A stretch of 64,000 bases of DNA from Monodelphis domestica (GCF_027887165.1 NC_077228.1:384996456-385060455); one strand, 5' to 3'. Counted from the stretch's first letter, positions 32,209 to 43,789 are shown. Translations and numbers: made by a program. The notes: a model not told the origin generated them from the letters alone.

Positions 32209-33253
32209 ACATCCATATTTCTTTTTTTTTTTTTATTTTATTTAGTCAATGTAGAACATTATTCCTTGGGTACACGAATCATATTCTTTCCCTTCCCTCT
32301 CCCCACCATCTCCCATAGCGGCACACAATTTCACTGGGTTTTACATGTGTCCTTGATCAAAACCGATTTCCATATTATTGACAATTGCATTAGGGAGATC
32401 ATTTAGAGTCTATTTTCCCAATCATATCCCCTCGACCCATGTATCAAAGCAGTTGTTTTTCTTCGGTGTTTCTACTCCCACAGATTTTCCTCTGAATGTG
32501 GATAGTGTTCTTTCTCATAGACCACTCCTGGTTGTTCATGACCACTGCATTGCCACTAATGGAGAAGTCCATTGGTTTCAATTGTACTACATTGTATCAG
32601 TCTCTGTATACAATGTTCTCCTGGTTCTGCTCCTCTCACTCTGCATCAATTCCTGGAGGTTGTTCTAGTTCCCATGGAATTCCTCCACTTTATTATTCCT
32701 TTGAGCACAATAGTATTCCATCACCAACATATACCACAATTTGTTCAGCCATTCTCCAATTGAAGGGCATCTCCTCATTTTCCAATTTTTTGCCAACACA
32801 AAGAGCGCAGCTCTGAATGTTCTTGTACATGTCTTTTTCCTTATTGTGGCTTTGGGGTACAAACCCAGCAGTGCTATGGCTGGATCAAAGGGCAGACAGT
32901 CTTTTAGCACCCTTTGGCCATAGTTCCAAATTGCCCTCCAGAATGGTTGGATCAATTCACAACTTCACCAGCAATGCATTAATGTCCCAACTTTGTTACA
33001 TTCCCTCCAGCATTCATTAATTTCCATTGCTATCATGTTAGCCAATCTGCTAGGTGTGAGGTGTTTTGATTTGCATCTCTCTGATAATAAGAGATTTAGA
33101 ACACTTCTTCATGTGCTTATTAATAGTTTTGATTTCTTTAACTGAAAATTGCCTATTCATGTCCCTTGCCCATTTATCAGTTAGAGAATGGCTTGATTTT
33201 TTTTTTGGTACAATTGATTTAGCTCCTTATAAATTTGAGTAATTAGACCTTTG

Positions 33254-34149
33254 TGTGAATCTTAAAACTGCTCAGAATCTACTTCAGAAGATTTAAGCTA
33301 TTCCCCATTTAAAACAATGCAGGTACTTGGTCAGGAATGTATTGAGTACTTTAAAATTACTCCACCCTGCTCAGATATTGCCTTAGGGGAAGACAAAGTT
33401 GTAAACTCCTGATGGAACAATGAAAAGTCCCTAACTCATACTTATAGTAAAGCTAGAACCTTAAGCTAGGTCTATTGTTAGATCTAATACAAAAGGGTAC
33501 TAAGTACCTATAAAGGTTTAATTAATCACTAAAAGGTCAAGCAACTTACAAAGGGCAAGCTTAACAAAGAGATGTGAAAGATTCAGAAGATATAATCTAA
33601 TCAGAGAAGGTGATAACAAAAGAAGATGTGAACTAAAAATGCTCAGTCATGGGGAAAACGTCTACTGTGATTAGTAGATGTGAAAATTTAGGGGAGGTGA
33701 CACAAGAGAAAATTTCTTTAAAAGGAAAGGACTTACTGAATTTGAGTGAGTTGGAGTTCGCTGTGGAGGTTGGAGTTTGAAGTTAGTTGGAGGAGCTGGG
33801 TCTTTGAACTCAGTTCAGGAGTTGAAGATTTCAGTGAAGGACTGGAGTTTTGCTTGGGACAAATCTTGTGGTGAGTGATAAAAGACTGACTAGTCTCTCT
33901 TAAGGCTCAGGCCTAGGTCATTTGATCTAGGCCCTTCATACTATTTTCTCTTATTCTTTCTCTCTATTTCCTTAATTCCTTCATTGGGATTAATGAAAAT
34001 CTCCATAAAACCCAGTTGACTTGGGTATTTTCATATTTGGGAATTTTTCCCATGGTGACCACTTATTTTTGATTTAAAACAAGACACTAAAAATTATCTT
34101 TATAGTTTTGGCAATTCATGGTCTTGAAACCCACATTTTCGCGATTACA
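33254..34149 (+). mobile_element. solo LTR of an endogenous retrovirus (fossil)
   Basis: An 896-bp block of unrelated sequence interrupts the L1-B ORF2 remnant cleanly. It begins TGTGAATC and ends GATTACA, the TG...CA termini of LTRs, and is flanked by a 4-bp direct repeat TTTG (33250-33253 and 34150-34153). A 4-bp duplication fits gammaretrovirus-like (class I) integrases, but the family is not identified. The orientation is inferred only. No internal viral region remains, as expected after recombination between two LTRs. It is younger than L1-B. Confidence 0.85.
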
Positions 34150-35166
34150 TTTGTCAGAGGTTTGTGTTATGAAGATTGTTTTCCAATTTGTTGATTCCCT
34201 CCTAATTTTAGTTGCATTGGTTTTGTTTCAATGAAACCTTTTTAATTTGATGTAATCAAAATTAATTATTTTACATTTTGTGATTTTTTCTAACTCTTAT
34301 TTGATTTTAAAATCTTTCCTTTCCCAAAGATCTGACAGTATACCATTCTATGTATACCTAATTTACTTATAGTTTCCTTCTTTATGTTCAAGTCATTCAC
34401 CCATTCTGAGTTTAACTTGGTGTGTAGTTTGAGATGTGGATCCAAATCTAATCTTCCCCATACTGTCTTCCAATTTTCCCAGGAGTTTTTATCAAATAGT
34501 GGATTTTGGTCCCAAAAGCTGGGATCTTTGGGTTTGTCATAGACTGCCTTGCTGAGGTCACTTACCCCAACTCTATTCCACTGATCCTCCTTTCTGTCTC
34601 TTAGCCAGTACAATATTGTTTTGATGATGACTGCTTCATAGTATAGTTTGAGATCTGAGACTACAAGGTCACCTTCCTTTGCATTTTTTTCATGATTTTC
34701 CCTGGATATCCTTGATCTTTTGTTCTTCCAAATGAATGTTATTATAGTTTTTTCTAATTCAGTAAAAAAGGTTTTTTGATAGTTCAATGGGTATGGCACT
34801 AAATAAGTAAATTAATTTGGGTAGGATTGTCATTTTTATTATGTTAGCTCATCCCACCCATGAGCAATAAATGTTTTTCCAATTTTTTAGATCTAGTTTT
34901 AATTGTGTGGAAAGTGTTTTGTACTTGAGTTCATATAGTTCCCCTGTTTGTATTGGCAGATAGATTCCTAAGTATTTTATATTGTCTAAGATGATTTTAA
35001 ATGGAATTTCTTATTCTAATTCTTGCTGCTGAGATGTGTTGGAAATATATAGAAATGCTGATGACTTATGTGGGTTTATTTTGTATCCTGCAATTTTGCT
35101 AGAGTTGTTGATTATTTCCACTAGCTTTTTAGTTGGTTCTCTAGGATTCTTTAAGTAGACCATCAT

Positions 35167-35178
35167 ATCATCTGCAAA
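35167..35178 (-). other. reverse transcriptase FADD motif in L1-B
   Basis: Minus-strand codons for Phe-Ala-Asp-Asp, the two-aspartate catalytic box of LINE reverse transcriptases, lie within the frame 35436-35011. The box itself is preserved although the rest of the ORF is broken. Confidence 0.95.
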
Positions 35179-37272
35179 GAGTGATAGCTTGGTCCCCCTA
35201 TTGCCTATTTCAATACCTTCAATTTCTTTTGCTTTACTAATTGCTACAGCTAGTGCTTCTAGTACAGTGTTAATTAATAGAGGTGATAATGGGCATCCTT
35301 GTTTCACTCCTGATCTTATTGGGAAGGCTTCTAGTTTATCCCCATTGCCGATGTTGTTTGCTGATGGTTTTAGATATAGACTGTTTATTATTTTTAGGAA
35401 AGGCCCTTCTTTTCCTATGCTTTCTGCTGTTTTCAATAGGAATCAGTGTTGTAATTTGTCAAATGCTTTTTCTGCATCTATTGAGATAATCATGTGATTT
35501 TTGTCATTTTGCTTGCTAATATGGTTAATTATGTGGATGGTCTCCTAATATTGAACCATCCTTGCATTCCTAGTATAAATCCTACATGGTCATGGTGAAT
35601 AACCCTTGTGATCACTTGCTGGAGTCTTTTTGCTAGTATCCTATTTAAGATTTTTGCTACTATATTCATTAAGGACATTGATCTGTAGTTTTCTTTCTCT
35701 TTTTTTAACCTGCCTGGCTTTGGAAACATTACCACATTTGTGTCATAAAAGTAATTTGGTAGAACTCCTTCTTTACTTATTCTGTCAAATACTTTGTATA
35801 ATATTGGGATTAGTTGTTCTTTGAATGTTTGATAGATTCATTTGTGAATCCATCTGGACCTGGGGATTTTTTCTTAGGGAGTTCTTTGATGACTTGTTCA
35901 ATTTCTTTCTTTTTTTTTGATATGGAGTTGTTTAGGTATTCTATTTCTTCCTCTGTTAGTCTAGGCAATTTATATTTTTTAAATATTCATCCATATCACC
36001 TATATTGCCATATTTATTGCCATATAATTGGGCATAATTATTTTTAATGATTGCCTTAATTTCCTCTCCATTAGGGGTTAGGACTCCCTTTTCATCTTGG
36101 ATACTGTCAATTTGGTTTTCTTTCCTTTTTTTAATTAAATTGACCAGTACTTTGTCTATTTCATTTGTGTTTTTCAAAGTACCAGTTTCTAGTCTTATTT
36201 ATTAAATCAATAGTTTTTGACTTTCAATTTTATTAATTTCTCCTTTCATTTTAGGATCTCTAATTTAGTCTTCATCTGAGGATGTTTAATTTGTTCATTT
36301 TCTAGTTTTTTTTAAATTTGCATACCCAGTTCATTGACCTCTGCCCTTCCTAATTTGTTAATATAGGAACTCAGGTATATAAATTTCCTCCTGAGTACTG
36401 CCTCGGGTGCATCCCATAGATTTTTGAAAGGATGTCTCATCATTGTCATTTTCTTCAATGAAATTATTGTTTCTATGATTTGTTCTTTAACTAACCAATT
36501 TTAGAGAATCATATTATTTAATTTCCAATTAATTTTTTTATTTGCCTTTCCATGTACCCTTACTAATTATTGTTTTCATTGCATTGTGATCCAAGAAGGT
36601 TGCATTTTATTATTTCTGCTCTATTTCACTTGCTTGCAATGTTTTTATGCCCTAGTACATGGTCAGTCTTTGTGAATGTATTATGTGCTGCTGAAAAGAA
36701 GGTGTATTCCTTTTTTTGTCCCTATTTATTTTCCTCCACATATCTACAAACTCTAATTTTTCTAAGATTTCATTCACTTCCCTTACCTCTTTATTATTTA
36801 TTTTTTGGTTTGATTTATCTAGGTCTGATAGAGGAAGGTTCAGGTTTCTGACTAGTACAGTTTTTCTATCTATTTCATCGTTGAGCTCCACTAGATTCTC
36901 CTTTAGAAATCTAGATGCTATGCCATTTGGTGCATACATGTCGAGTACTGATATTTCTTCATTGTCTATATTGCCTTTAATCAGGATGTAATTACCTTCC
37001 CTATCTCTTTTGACTAGATCTATTTTTACTTTGGTTTTGTCAGATATGATTGTGACTCCTACCTTCTTTTTATCAGTTGATGCCCAATAGATTTGGCTCC
37101 ATTCACTTACTTTTACCCTATGTGTTTCTACCTTCCTTATATGTGTTTCTTGTAGACAGCATATGGTAGGGTTTTGGTTTCTAATCCACTCTGCTACTTG
37201 CTTGCATTTTATGGGTGAGTTCATTCCATTCACATTCAGAGTTATGATTATCAGCTGTGTATTTCCCAACAT

Positions 37273-37702
37273 TTTGATTTTGATTCCTTCTACACCTGTG
37301 TTTTGTTTTGAAAAGGTTCCTCTAATTCCCACCCTTATTTTACTTTCCTTGCTACCCCCCTTCTTATTCCCCTCTTATTTTCTTTACAGTCTTTTTAAAG
37401 TACCCCCCTACCCTCTCCCTTCCCTGTATTGCTTCCCTCCCCACAAGTCCATTTGTTACCCTTCTACTTCCCTATAGGGTGCAAGTCAATTCTCTGTCCC
37501 TATGTATTTGATTATTCGTCCCTCTTTGAGTCAATTTCAATGCACACAAGAATTGAGTATTTCCTTTCCCCAAACTCTTTACCCTTCCAATGCATTGATG
37601 TTCTCCCCCCTTCCCTCCATGCCCTTCTTTGTGACATATAAATTTAACCTATTTTGTTTTTTTCCCATTTCTCTTAGTATTAACCTATTTTTAAACTCTA
37701 GT

Positions 37703-37752
<50 letters not shown>

Positions 37753-38091
37753 TATATATTTGTGCATACATATATCTATATAAATATTTATGTCTTGACA
37801 TTTTATCCTATACAGTTTGTCAGTGTTCCCTCTACGTGTAATTCTTCTAGCTACCCAGGGGATAATAACAATTTTTAAGAGTTACCAATATCCTCTTTTC
37901 TTATAGGGATAAATTTCATTTTAACTAATTAGGTCCCTTAAAAGAAGGTTGTTTTTTGTTTGTTTGTTTGTTTTGTTTTTCTTTTTTCTCCCTTTCTTAA
38001 TTACATTTTGATGATTATCTTGGGTTCTATGTTTGGGCATCAAATTTTCTGTTCAAGTTTGGTCTTTTCTTTTCAAATGCTTGGAATTCTT
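37273..38091 (-). other. L1-B inter-ORF region, about 820 bp with simple repeats
   Basis: It lies between the ORF1 stop (38094-38092) and the ORF2 start (37272). The + strand is CT-rich (37320-37680) and also contains (TA)n with (CA)n at 37705-37758 and (TTTG)n at 37955-37980. Other mammalian L1s usually have a short gap here. It may hold an internal promoter or ribosome entry signal for ORF2, or simply expanded repeats. Confidence 0.75.
37705..37758. repeat. (TA)n then (CA)n microsatellite inside L1-B
   Basis: Uninterrupted TA repeats followed by ACACACACA. A secondary expansion within the inter-ORF DNA. Confidence 0.95.
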
Positions 38092-39023
38092 CTACTTTAT
38101 TAAATAACCATACTTTTTCCTATAAGAATATATAGTCAGTTTTGCTGGGTAGTTGATTTTTGGTTGTAGACCTAGTTCCCTTCCTTTCCCGAATATCATA
38201 TTCCATGCCTTTCAGTCCTTCAGTGTAGATGCAGCCAGATCCTGTGTTATCCTCACTGTAGTTCCATGGTATCTGAATGACTCCTTCTTAGCAGCTTGTA
38301 ATATTCTTTCTTTGGTCTGATAGTTCTTGAATTTCGCTATGACATTCCTGGGTGTTGTCAGTTGGGGATTAAGTACAGGAGGTGATTTGTGGATTCTTTC
38401 AATCTCCACTTTTCCCTCTTGCTCTAGAATTTTGGAGAAGTTTTCTTAGATAATTTCCTGTAGGATGATGTCCAGGCTTTTTCTTTTGTCATGGTCTTTC
38501 GATAGACCAATGATTCTTATGTTGTCTCTCCTGGAATGATTTTCTATATCTTCTGTCTTGTGAATGAGATGTTTTATATTTTCCTCAAATTTTTCATTGT
38601 TTTGATTTTGTTTTATCGTTTCCTGGTGCCTTGTGAAGCTGCTTGCTTCCAATTGTTGTATTATGGTTTTTAAAGACTGAATTTCATCCCTGGCTTTTTG
38701 GTCATCCTTCTCCTACTGGTCTGATTTTCTTTGGAGGTCATCTTTTATCTTCTTTGCCTCAGCTTTCATTTTCTTTGCTTCATCTTTCATCTCCTTTGCC
38801 TCATTTTCAAGCTGATTGATTTTGGCTTTCAAGACACTATTTTCTGTTTCCAGATGAGTTATCTTGCTTTTTAAGTTCTTTTCCCAGTTGTCTTCAACCT
38901 CTCTTAATTGTGTTTTGAATTGTATTTTGATTTCTTCTAGAGGCTGTGTCCAGTTCGATGGAGTATCTGTGTTTTTTCTTGATATTCTTTAATCTTCCTC
39001 TGTTATATTTGCTCTTTGTTCAT
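38092..39023 (-). pseudogene. L1 ORF1 (RNA-binding chaperone) pseudogene
   Basis: On the minus strand, an N-terminal coiled coil is visible around 38930-38650, with heptad-like runs such as ENEAKEMKDEAKKMKAEAKK. The RNA-recognition-like part follows at 38652-38446 (ENHSRRDNIRIIGLSKD). The C-terminal domain is at 38409-38212 (PPVLNPQLTTPRNVIAKFKN, RYHGTTVRITQDLAASTLKD). After one in-frame stop it continues to KYGYLIK and a TAG at 38094-38092. About 310 codons, the usual ORF1p size. ATG 39023-39021 is the best start but lies in another frame from the coiled coil, so a frameshift exists. ORF1p coats L1 RNA as a trimer. Confidence 0.88.
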
Positions 39024-39757
39024 TGCCTGGATAGAAGTTGTTGATTGTAATTTCTTTTTTCTTTTTCCTTTTTCTATTGTTTGCTCATATTTTCCCCTTC
39101 TTTTCCCCCTGTAGTTGCCTGCACTCTTGGTCCTCTCATTATGTGTTGGATCTGTGGGTTTGGACATTTCTGTCAACCTTCACCTTTGGAACTTAGCAAG
39201 GCAATCAGAGCAATCTATGGGGGAGGGTTGTTGGAGCTTGACCTTCCCTGTGCTCCGAAGGCTTGATAAAATTAAGCCCAGCATAGTTGAACTTGCAGAT
39301 CTGGATGTGCCCTGAGACTAAAATATTGGGAAGGGAGGGGGCAATATGGAGTGTCTCAGCTGCAAGGAGGCTACCTGCTCTGTGCTTCTTATCTAGCTGC
39401 TTCCCCACCACCTGTATTCTATGCCCTGAGCCTGGCACAGCTTTGCCTGTAAGATGTTCCCTCCAGACTAGTGCCCTTGCCTGCCCAGAGATTCCAGCCA
39501 CTGCTAGAGGCTCAGGGGGAGGGGTCCTGGGACCTTCCTTCTTGCTTCCCCTTAAACCCAAGTGTTCTCAAATTCAGGCTTTTGGAGAGTGTACCTTTTA
39601 AGTTGAGTCCAGCAGGAGGATTCCTTGGCTCTGTCCTGTTGTTAGATTTGATTTTCAGTTCCCTAGGAGCATTTGGTTTTTAATCAGTAAGGAAGGGTTT
39701 TTAGAGGTCTGAACTTTTGCTGCCTCTACACCACCATTTTGACTCTACCATCTATAT
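39024..39757 (-). promoter_or_regulatory. L1-B 5'UTR (internal promoter region)
   Basis: About 730 bp upstream of ORF1, more G+C-rich than the rest of L1-B, ending at the L1 5' terminus near 39757. The first 515 bp are shared with the retrocopy at 28438-28965. L1 5'UTRs carry an internal Pol II promoter. I see no clear TATA or named factor site and infer the role from family knowledge. Confidence 0.7.
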
Positions 39758-39896
39758 TATGATATCTTAAGGGAATGACAAAGTCAAAAAACTTATTGTT
39801 AACTTATGTTAAACGGGTAGCCCACTAAACCCCAGACTCAATGATTCTAACTTGAACAAGGTATCTATTTTCTTTATGAAAAGAAATTTTATTCAA

Positions 39897-40115
39897 TGTG
39901 TAGAACATTCTATTTAGAATTGGGAAGACCTGAGTTCAAATCTAGCCTCTGTCTTTAACCTCTGTTTTCCTCAATTTCCTCTTCTATAAAATGGGGGAAA
40001 GAATACCACTTATTTCCTAGAATTGTCCTGAGGATAAAAGAAGAAAATATTTTTAAAGTGTTTTGCAATCCTTAAAATGCCATATAAGTATCAACAAAGA
40101 ACATTATTATCATTG
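39897..40115 (+). mobile_element. MIR-type CORE-SINE, sense
   Basis: ACCTGAGTTCAAATCTAGCC, CCTCAATTTCCTCTTCTATA, AAATGGGGGAAAGAATACCA, TTCCTAGAATTGTCCTGAGG and TTTTGCAATCCTTAAAATGC. Confidence 0.8.
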
Positions 40116-40358
40116 CATAAAATCTCCTTTCTAGAAAATTTTAAATCTTGAGGCAATAATGACTTTTCATGTCAACAGAAGGATAATCTACAGGGAATTG
40201 AAATAGTTGGACTCTAAAATCCCATCTGGATCCAAATCTATGAGTTTGTAATCCTACATCATGATCCTCATGACCTCCAAACACATTTCTCACATATTGA
40301 TGGGAAAGTAGCTCCAGCCCCAACGTCTTCTGAAATATTAATGGAATTGGTGAGTCCA

Positions 40359-40418
40359 TATATCTATATCTATATCTATATCTATATCTATATCTATATC
40401 TATATCTATATCTATCTA
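40359..40418. repeat. (TATATC)n hexanucleotide repeat
   Basis: About nine units of TATATC, with one TATC variant at the right end, followed by CTATGACTTTTC. Confidence 0.97.
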
Positions 40419-40419
40419 T

Positions 40420-41445
40420 GACTTTTCACTTATTCTATGAGAATAACCCTGAAATTCATGACATTAAAGATATTTTCTATCATCTTATCTAACTGGGCTA
40501 CCTTGTTTGCAATAGTAAGTGCAAATTTGGGCTGGAACAGTAATGTTAGACATTTCAAGATGGTGGGTAGGCAGGAAGTGGTCTATTTTGGTGGGTTGAT
40601 CTCAAAGGGCTCCTCAGCTGTTATCTGAATAATAGAAACAGAAACTGGTCAGTTATATGAGACTGACATTGACCCTTGAGCAAGTCTAGCTTCTTTCTCT
40701 TTCTTTTAAATAGACATCTCTCCTTTTGTTGGAGACGAGCATATGTTGTCACAACTTGACTGCCTAATTTTAGCCACTACTGGGGTTTGCTTAGCCACCA
40801 GGGCCCAAATCCGGGCCAGAAATAGGCAGAAGAGTGATAGTCATGTGTTCAACAAGGCCTCAGGCAATAGGCCAAACACACATTTGAGCTGGGTGGAATT
40901 TCTTGCCCTGTGAAAATGCAGTGGCAAATCGTCCTCCCCCTCTTCTCTCTTTCTCTATGAGTTAGTTCTCTGGTACAGTGAGCTGTCACCCGAAACTAAC
41001 GAGGAGGATGTGTCTCCCAGCAATCCGAGCTCCGGTCAAAAGTTCATGACTTGCCAGCTTCATGCCAACTTGGATGAAGATTTCTGGAATGGTTAGAAAA
41101 AATAGTTTAATGTAATTCACCTTGCTATGCTATTTCATTAATAACCTCAAAAAATGCAAAGAGTGCAGCCTTAAAATTCCTTGACATCCTCAGCATATGA
41201 AAAAGAATGGTGAAGTTTCTGCCTGTCAAAGGGAAACATCATGTTCATTCTCTTCCTTTCTCTCTCTCCCTAGAACTTTTTACTTCTCTAATAAGTATTT
41301 ATTCCCACACTGTGTCTCTTTTCCTGAAAATTCATGACGTTTCTCTGAAGATCAGTATTTACTGTATCTATTATTTCCCATCTTATAAATATACTTTGTG
41401 TAACAAAAAAGCCTTTTACTTTTATACACACTCACATATACACTT
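40420..41445. other. unassigned sequence, CpG-enriched at 40730-41065
   Basis: No gene or repeat recognised. 40730-41065 has a higher G+C and CpG content than its surroundings (GACGAGC, CCGGGCC, CCCGAAACTAACGAGG, ATCCGAGCTCCGGTC), so it is either a young insertion or sequence protected from CpG decay. A 63-codon frame at 40437-40628 is unsupported. Confidence 0.4.
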
Positions 41446-41449
41446 GGAA

Positions 41450-41512
41450 AGACTGAGAGATAGAAGGAGAGAGGGAAAAAGAGAGAGCAAGAGAGAGAGA
41501 AAGAAAGAAAAA

Positions 41513-41584
<72 letters not shown>

Positions 41585-41752
41585 GACAAAGAAAGAAAGA
41601 GACAAAGAAAGAAAGAGACAAAGAAAGAAAGAGACAAAGAAAGAAAAAAAGAGACAAAGAAAGAAAGAAAGGGAGAAAGAGAGGAAGAGAGGAAGGGAGG
41701 AAGAGAGGAAGAGAGGAAGGGAGGAATGGAGGAAGGGAGGAAGGAAGACATA
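41450..41752. repeat. (GAAA)n/(GGAA)n polypurine tract
   Basis: About 300 bases that are almost all purines on +. GAGA-rich at the start, pure GAAA through the middle, GACAAAGAAA variants at 41580-41660, then GGAA/GAGG at the right end. The Lys-Glu-Arg frame on + and the Phe-Leu-Ser frames on - through it are artefacts. Confidence 0.97.
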
Positions 41753-41997
41753 TGTATGAATGTATGTCTAGATTTTCTCATTCATGTCTCCCTGGACACT
41801 TAGATGGAACTTGGACTTTGAGATGCTCTAGGATGGGAAGATTGAGAAATATGGGAGCTTTGTGGGATATACTTATGATTGATAGTTCAAGGATCAGAAG
41901 AGATAGAGATGGGTTTACTTTACTGTCATTGAAGTTAACTCAGCTAGGATTGTTCTGTCAGAAAGACTTCAGACATTATCAGAAGACATTAGAACTG

Positions 41998-42225
41998 TAA
42001 AAAGTGATGTAGTGGATAGAGCATGGAGCCTAGAGTCAGGAAGACCTGAGTTCAAATCTTGATTCAAACACTACCTCTGTAACTCTGGGCATGTCACTTA
42101 ACCATCTTTGCCTCAGTTTCTTCATCTATAATGGAAAAAACCATTCGAGTATCTCTGTCTAAAAAACCTCAGGGAGGATCATGAAGAGTTGGACATGACT
42201 GAAATTTCTGAGTAACAAAATAACT
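41998..42225 (+). mobile_element. Mar1-type CORE-SINE, sense
   Basis: TGTAGTGGATAGAGCATGGA, GACCTGAGTTCAAATCTTGA, GGCATGTCACTTAACCATC, and the Bov-B-like tail TCATGAAGAGTTGGACATGA. The core is partly collapsed. Confidence 0.85.
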
Positions 42226-42429
42226 GCAGTATGGGGGAGAGACAGAAGAGGACAACCGCAAAAGTCAATGAAAGAACACACTTTGCCACCACTTTGGAAA
42301 AATTTGGAACATGAAGAAACATTGTGCAATATAAAATACAATACATAATTCTGTGAAAATTTTTAAGAAATTGATGGAAAAGGATGGGGCATTAAGAAAA
42401 CATCCTGTTATCTGGACATTTTAAGATGA

Positions 42430-42660
42430 TTCTCTAATCTTTTATACATATATTATATCATTTGACCCTCTTAACAACCTGTGAAATGACAGCAGCTATT
42501 ATTGTGGTTCCCTTTATATTGATGGGGAAACAGAAGATGGGAGATGGTTAGTAACCTACTCAGGGTTCATACAAGTATCTGAGATCAACTTTGAACTCTA
42601 GTCTTCCAAGTACAAATACCAGCCCTCTACCAACTATACAACACTGCATTTTCACTTTGA
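42430..42660 (-). mobile_element. MIR, antisense
   Basis: TATTATATCATTTGACCCTC, TTAACAACCTGTGAAATGAC, GATGGGGAAACAGAAGATGG, CTACTCAGGGTTCATACAAG and CAGCCCTCTACCAACTATAC in the inverted MIR order. Confidence 0.8.
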
Positions 42661-43195
42661 TTTGGAGAACAGAAGTATGTTGTGCTCTACTTTTCCTTCG
42701 TATACACATCAAACATTACAAAAAACCTCTTTGCTTCAAACAACAATGTGGTTGTATATGCTTTATTATTTTTGGAAAACCCCTGTGAATTTCTTGAGGG
42801 TATATCTCTCACACACAAATAAATACACACACACACATGCACACACATGTACACACAATCCTAGTGGTTATTCCAAACACAACCACATCTACCTTTTACC
42901 AATTTCAACACAACAGTGCCCATGTGGATTATCTCCCACCATTATTCTCAGTTTCTGTGGCCATCTCAGGCCCTCAATCTAAGCTCAACCAGGGCACCCA
43001 ACTGTATAAGTAACATTAGAAAAATTCCACAATCATCTCTCAGCCTCACTACCCCACTTCCCCTTCCTTCTTTGACATGTGGCTACTACAAATGCCATTG
43101 AGAGGAAGGTATGTTCTATAGGATTGTGACACTGTCATCTCTCTTCTTTTTGGGAAGGACATAGTGAATTGTGCTGGATGAATAGGCATAGATGC
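42661..43195. other. unassigned sequence with a CA-rich tract
   Basis: CA-rich simple sequence at 42810-42860, otherwise nothing recognised. Confidence 0.4.
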
Positions 43196-43199
43196 ATTG

Positions 43200-43780
43200 A
43201 AATTTGCATTGAACTTTTGTTGGAACTGTGAACCGATCCAACTATTTTGGAGAGCAATTTGGAATTACACCCAAAGAGCTATAAAACTATATATCCCTAG
43301 ATCCAGCTGGTTCTATTTCCCAAGGAGATCCGGGAAAAAGGAAAAGAACTTATCTGTTCCACAATATTTAAATTTATTATAGCTCTCTTTGTGGTGGAAA
43401 GAACTGGCAGCCTAAGGAATATCCATCAGTTCAAGAAAGGCTGGACAAACTGTGATATATGATTGAGATGGAATACAACTGTGCTATAAGAAATGATAAG
43501 CATATTAACTTTTTTTAAAAAAAGCTTAGAAAGAACTGTGCAAAATATTGTATAGTGAATTAAGTAGAAACAAGAGAATGTTGTATATAACTACAGATTT
43601 AATTAATTTGTGAATGTCCACCTCCAAAGAATGAACTGAGAAGTGAAATACAAAAAAACCCCCAACCATAATCTATATGTACATATTGGTTTGCTGGATG
43701 ATGCCTTCTATGGTGTGGGGAGGGAAATGAGGGGTTGAGATACACAGAAATAAATTCTATTAACAAAAAAGAAAAATCTG
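43200..43780 (+). mobile_element. old 5'-truncated L1 3' end, sense
   Basis: AACTGTGAACCGATCCAACT, TTTTGGAGAGCAATTTGGAA, CAAAGAGCTATAAAACTATA, TTTGTGGTGGAAAGAACTGG, GGTGTGGGGAGGGAAATGAG, then an A-rich end near 43770. Its + frame at 43197-43382 keeps IQLFWRAIWNYTQRAIKLYI (family pattern IQPFWRAIWNYGQR). Diverged, of the older L1 type also seen at 9866 and 54150. Confidence 0.85.
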
Positions 43781-43789
43781 TACTGAAGA

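Larger units (their letters stand above)
32572..37272 (-). pseudogene. L1 ORF2 (endonuclease-reverse transcriptase) pseudogene
   Basis: It starts at ATG 37272-37270 (MLGNTQLIIITLNVNGMNSP). The AP endonuclease domain shows LNVNGMNSP, CLQETH (catalytic Glu) and DMYAPNG between 37272 and about 36650. In the reverse transcriptase, the frame 35735-35529 holds [20 protein letters not shown], and 35436-35011 holds KQGCPLSPLL and the catalytic FADD (35178-35167). The C-terminal part continues at 34799-34290 and, beyond the LTR, at 32955-32665 (YGQRVLKDCLPFDPAIALLG). Excluding the LTR it spans about 1,265 codons, normal for L1. It is split into at least eight open pieces by stops and frameshifts. In an active L1 this protein nicks target DNA and copies L1 RNA. 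Confidence 0.93.
32221..39757 (-). mobile_element. L1-B: nearly full-length L1, antisense, interrupted by a solo LTR
   Basis: About 6.6 kb of L1 once the 896-bp LTR at 33254-34149 is removed. On the minus strand, in order: 5'UTR (39757-39024), ORF1 (39023-38092), a long inter-ORF region (38091-37273), ORF2 (37272 to about 32572), 3'UTR and A tail (T run at 32221-32234). Both reading frames are broken many times, so it cannot move. A possible weak target duplication is ATCCATATT (32211-32219) against ATCTATATT (39749-39757), which would overlap the 5' end. It is the only L1 here with its 5' end and identifies the 28438-28965 insertion as L1 5'UTR. Confidence 0.95.

Noticed and set aside
36570-37783. 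Several + strand frames of 70-104 codons across 36570-37783
   Set aside because: They are the non-coding strand of the L1-B ORF2 and inter-ORF region. The L1 coding sense is the minus strand.
32221-39757. L1-B as a possibly active element
   Set aside because: Both frames are broken repeatedly and ORF2 is split by a solo LTR.
40359-40418. Regular spaced TATATC units as a possible CRISPR-like array
   Set aside because: A plain hexanucleotide microsatellite without spacers, in a vertebrate genome.
41207-41803. 198-codon Lys-Glu-Arg + frame and Ser-Phe-Leu-rich minus frames
   Set aside because: Produced by the GAAA polypurine tract, with no homology or gene structure.
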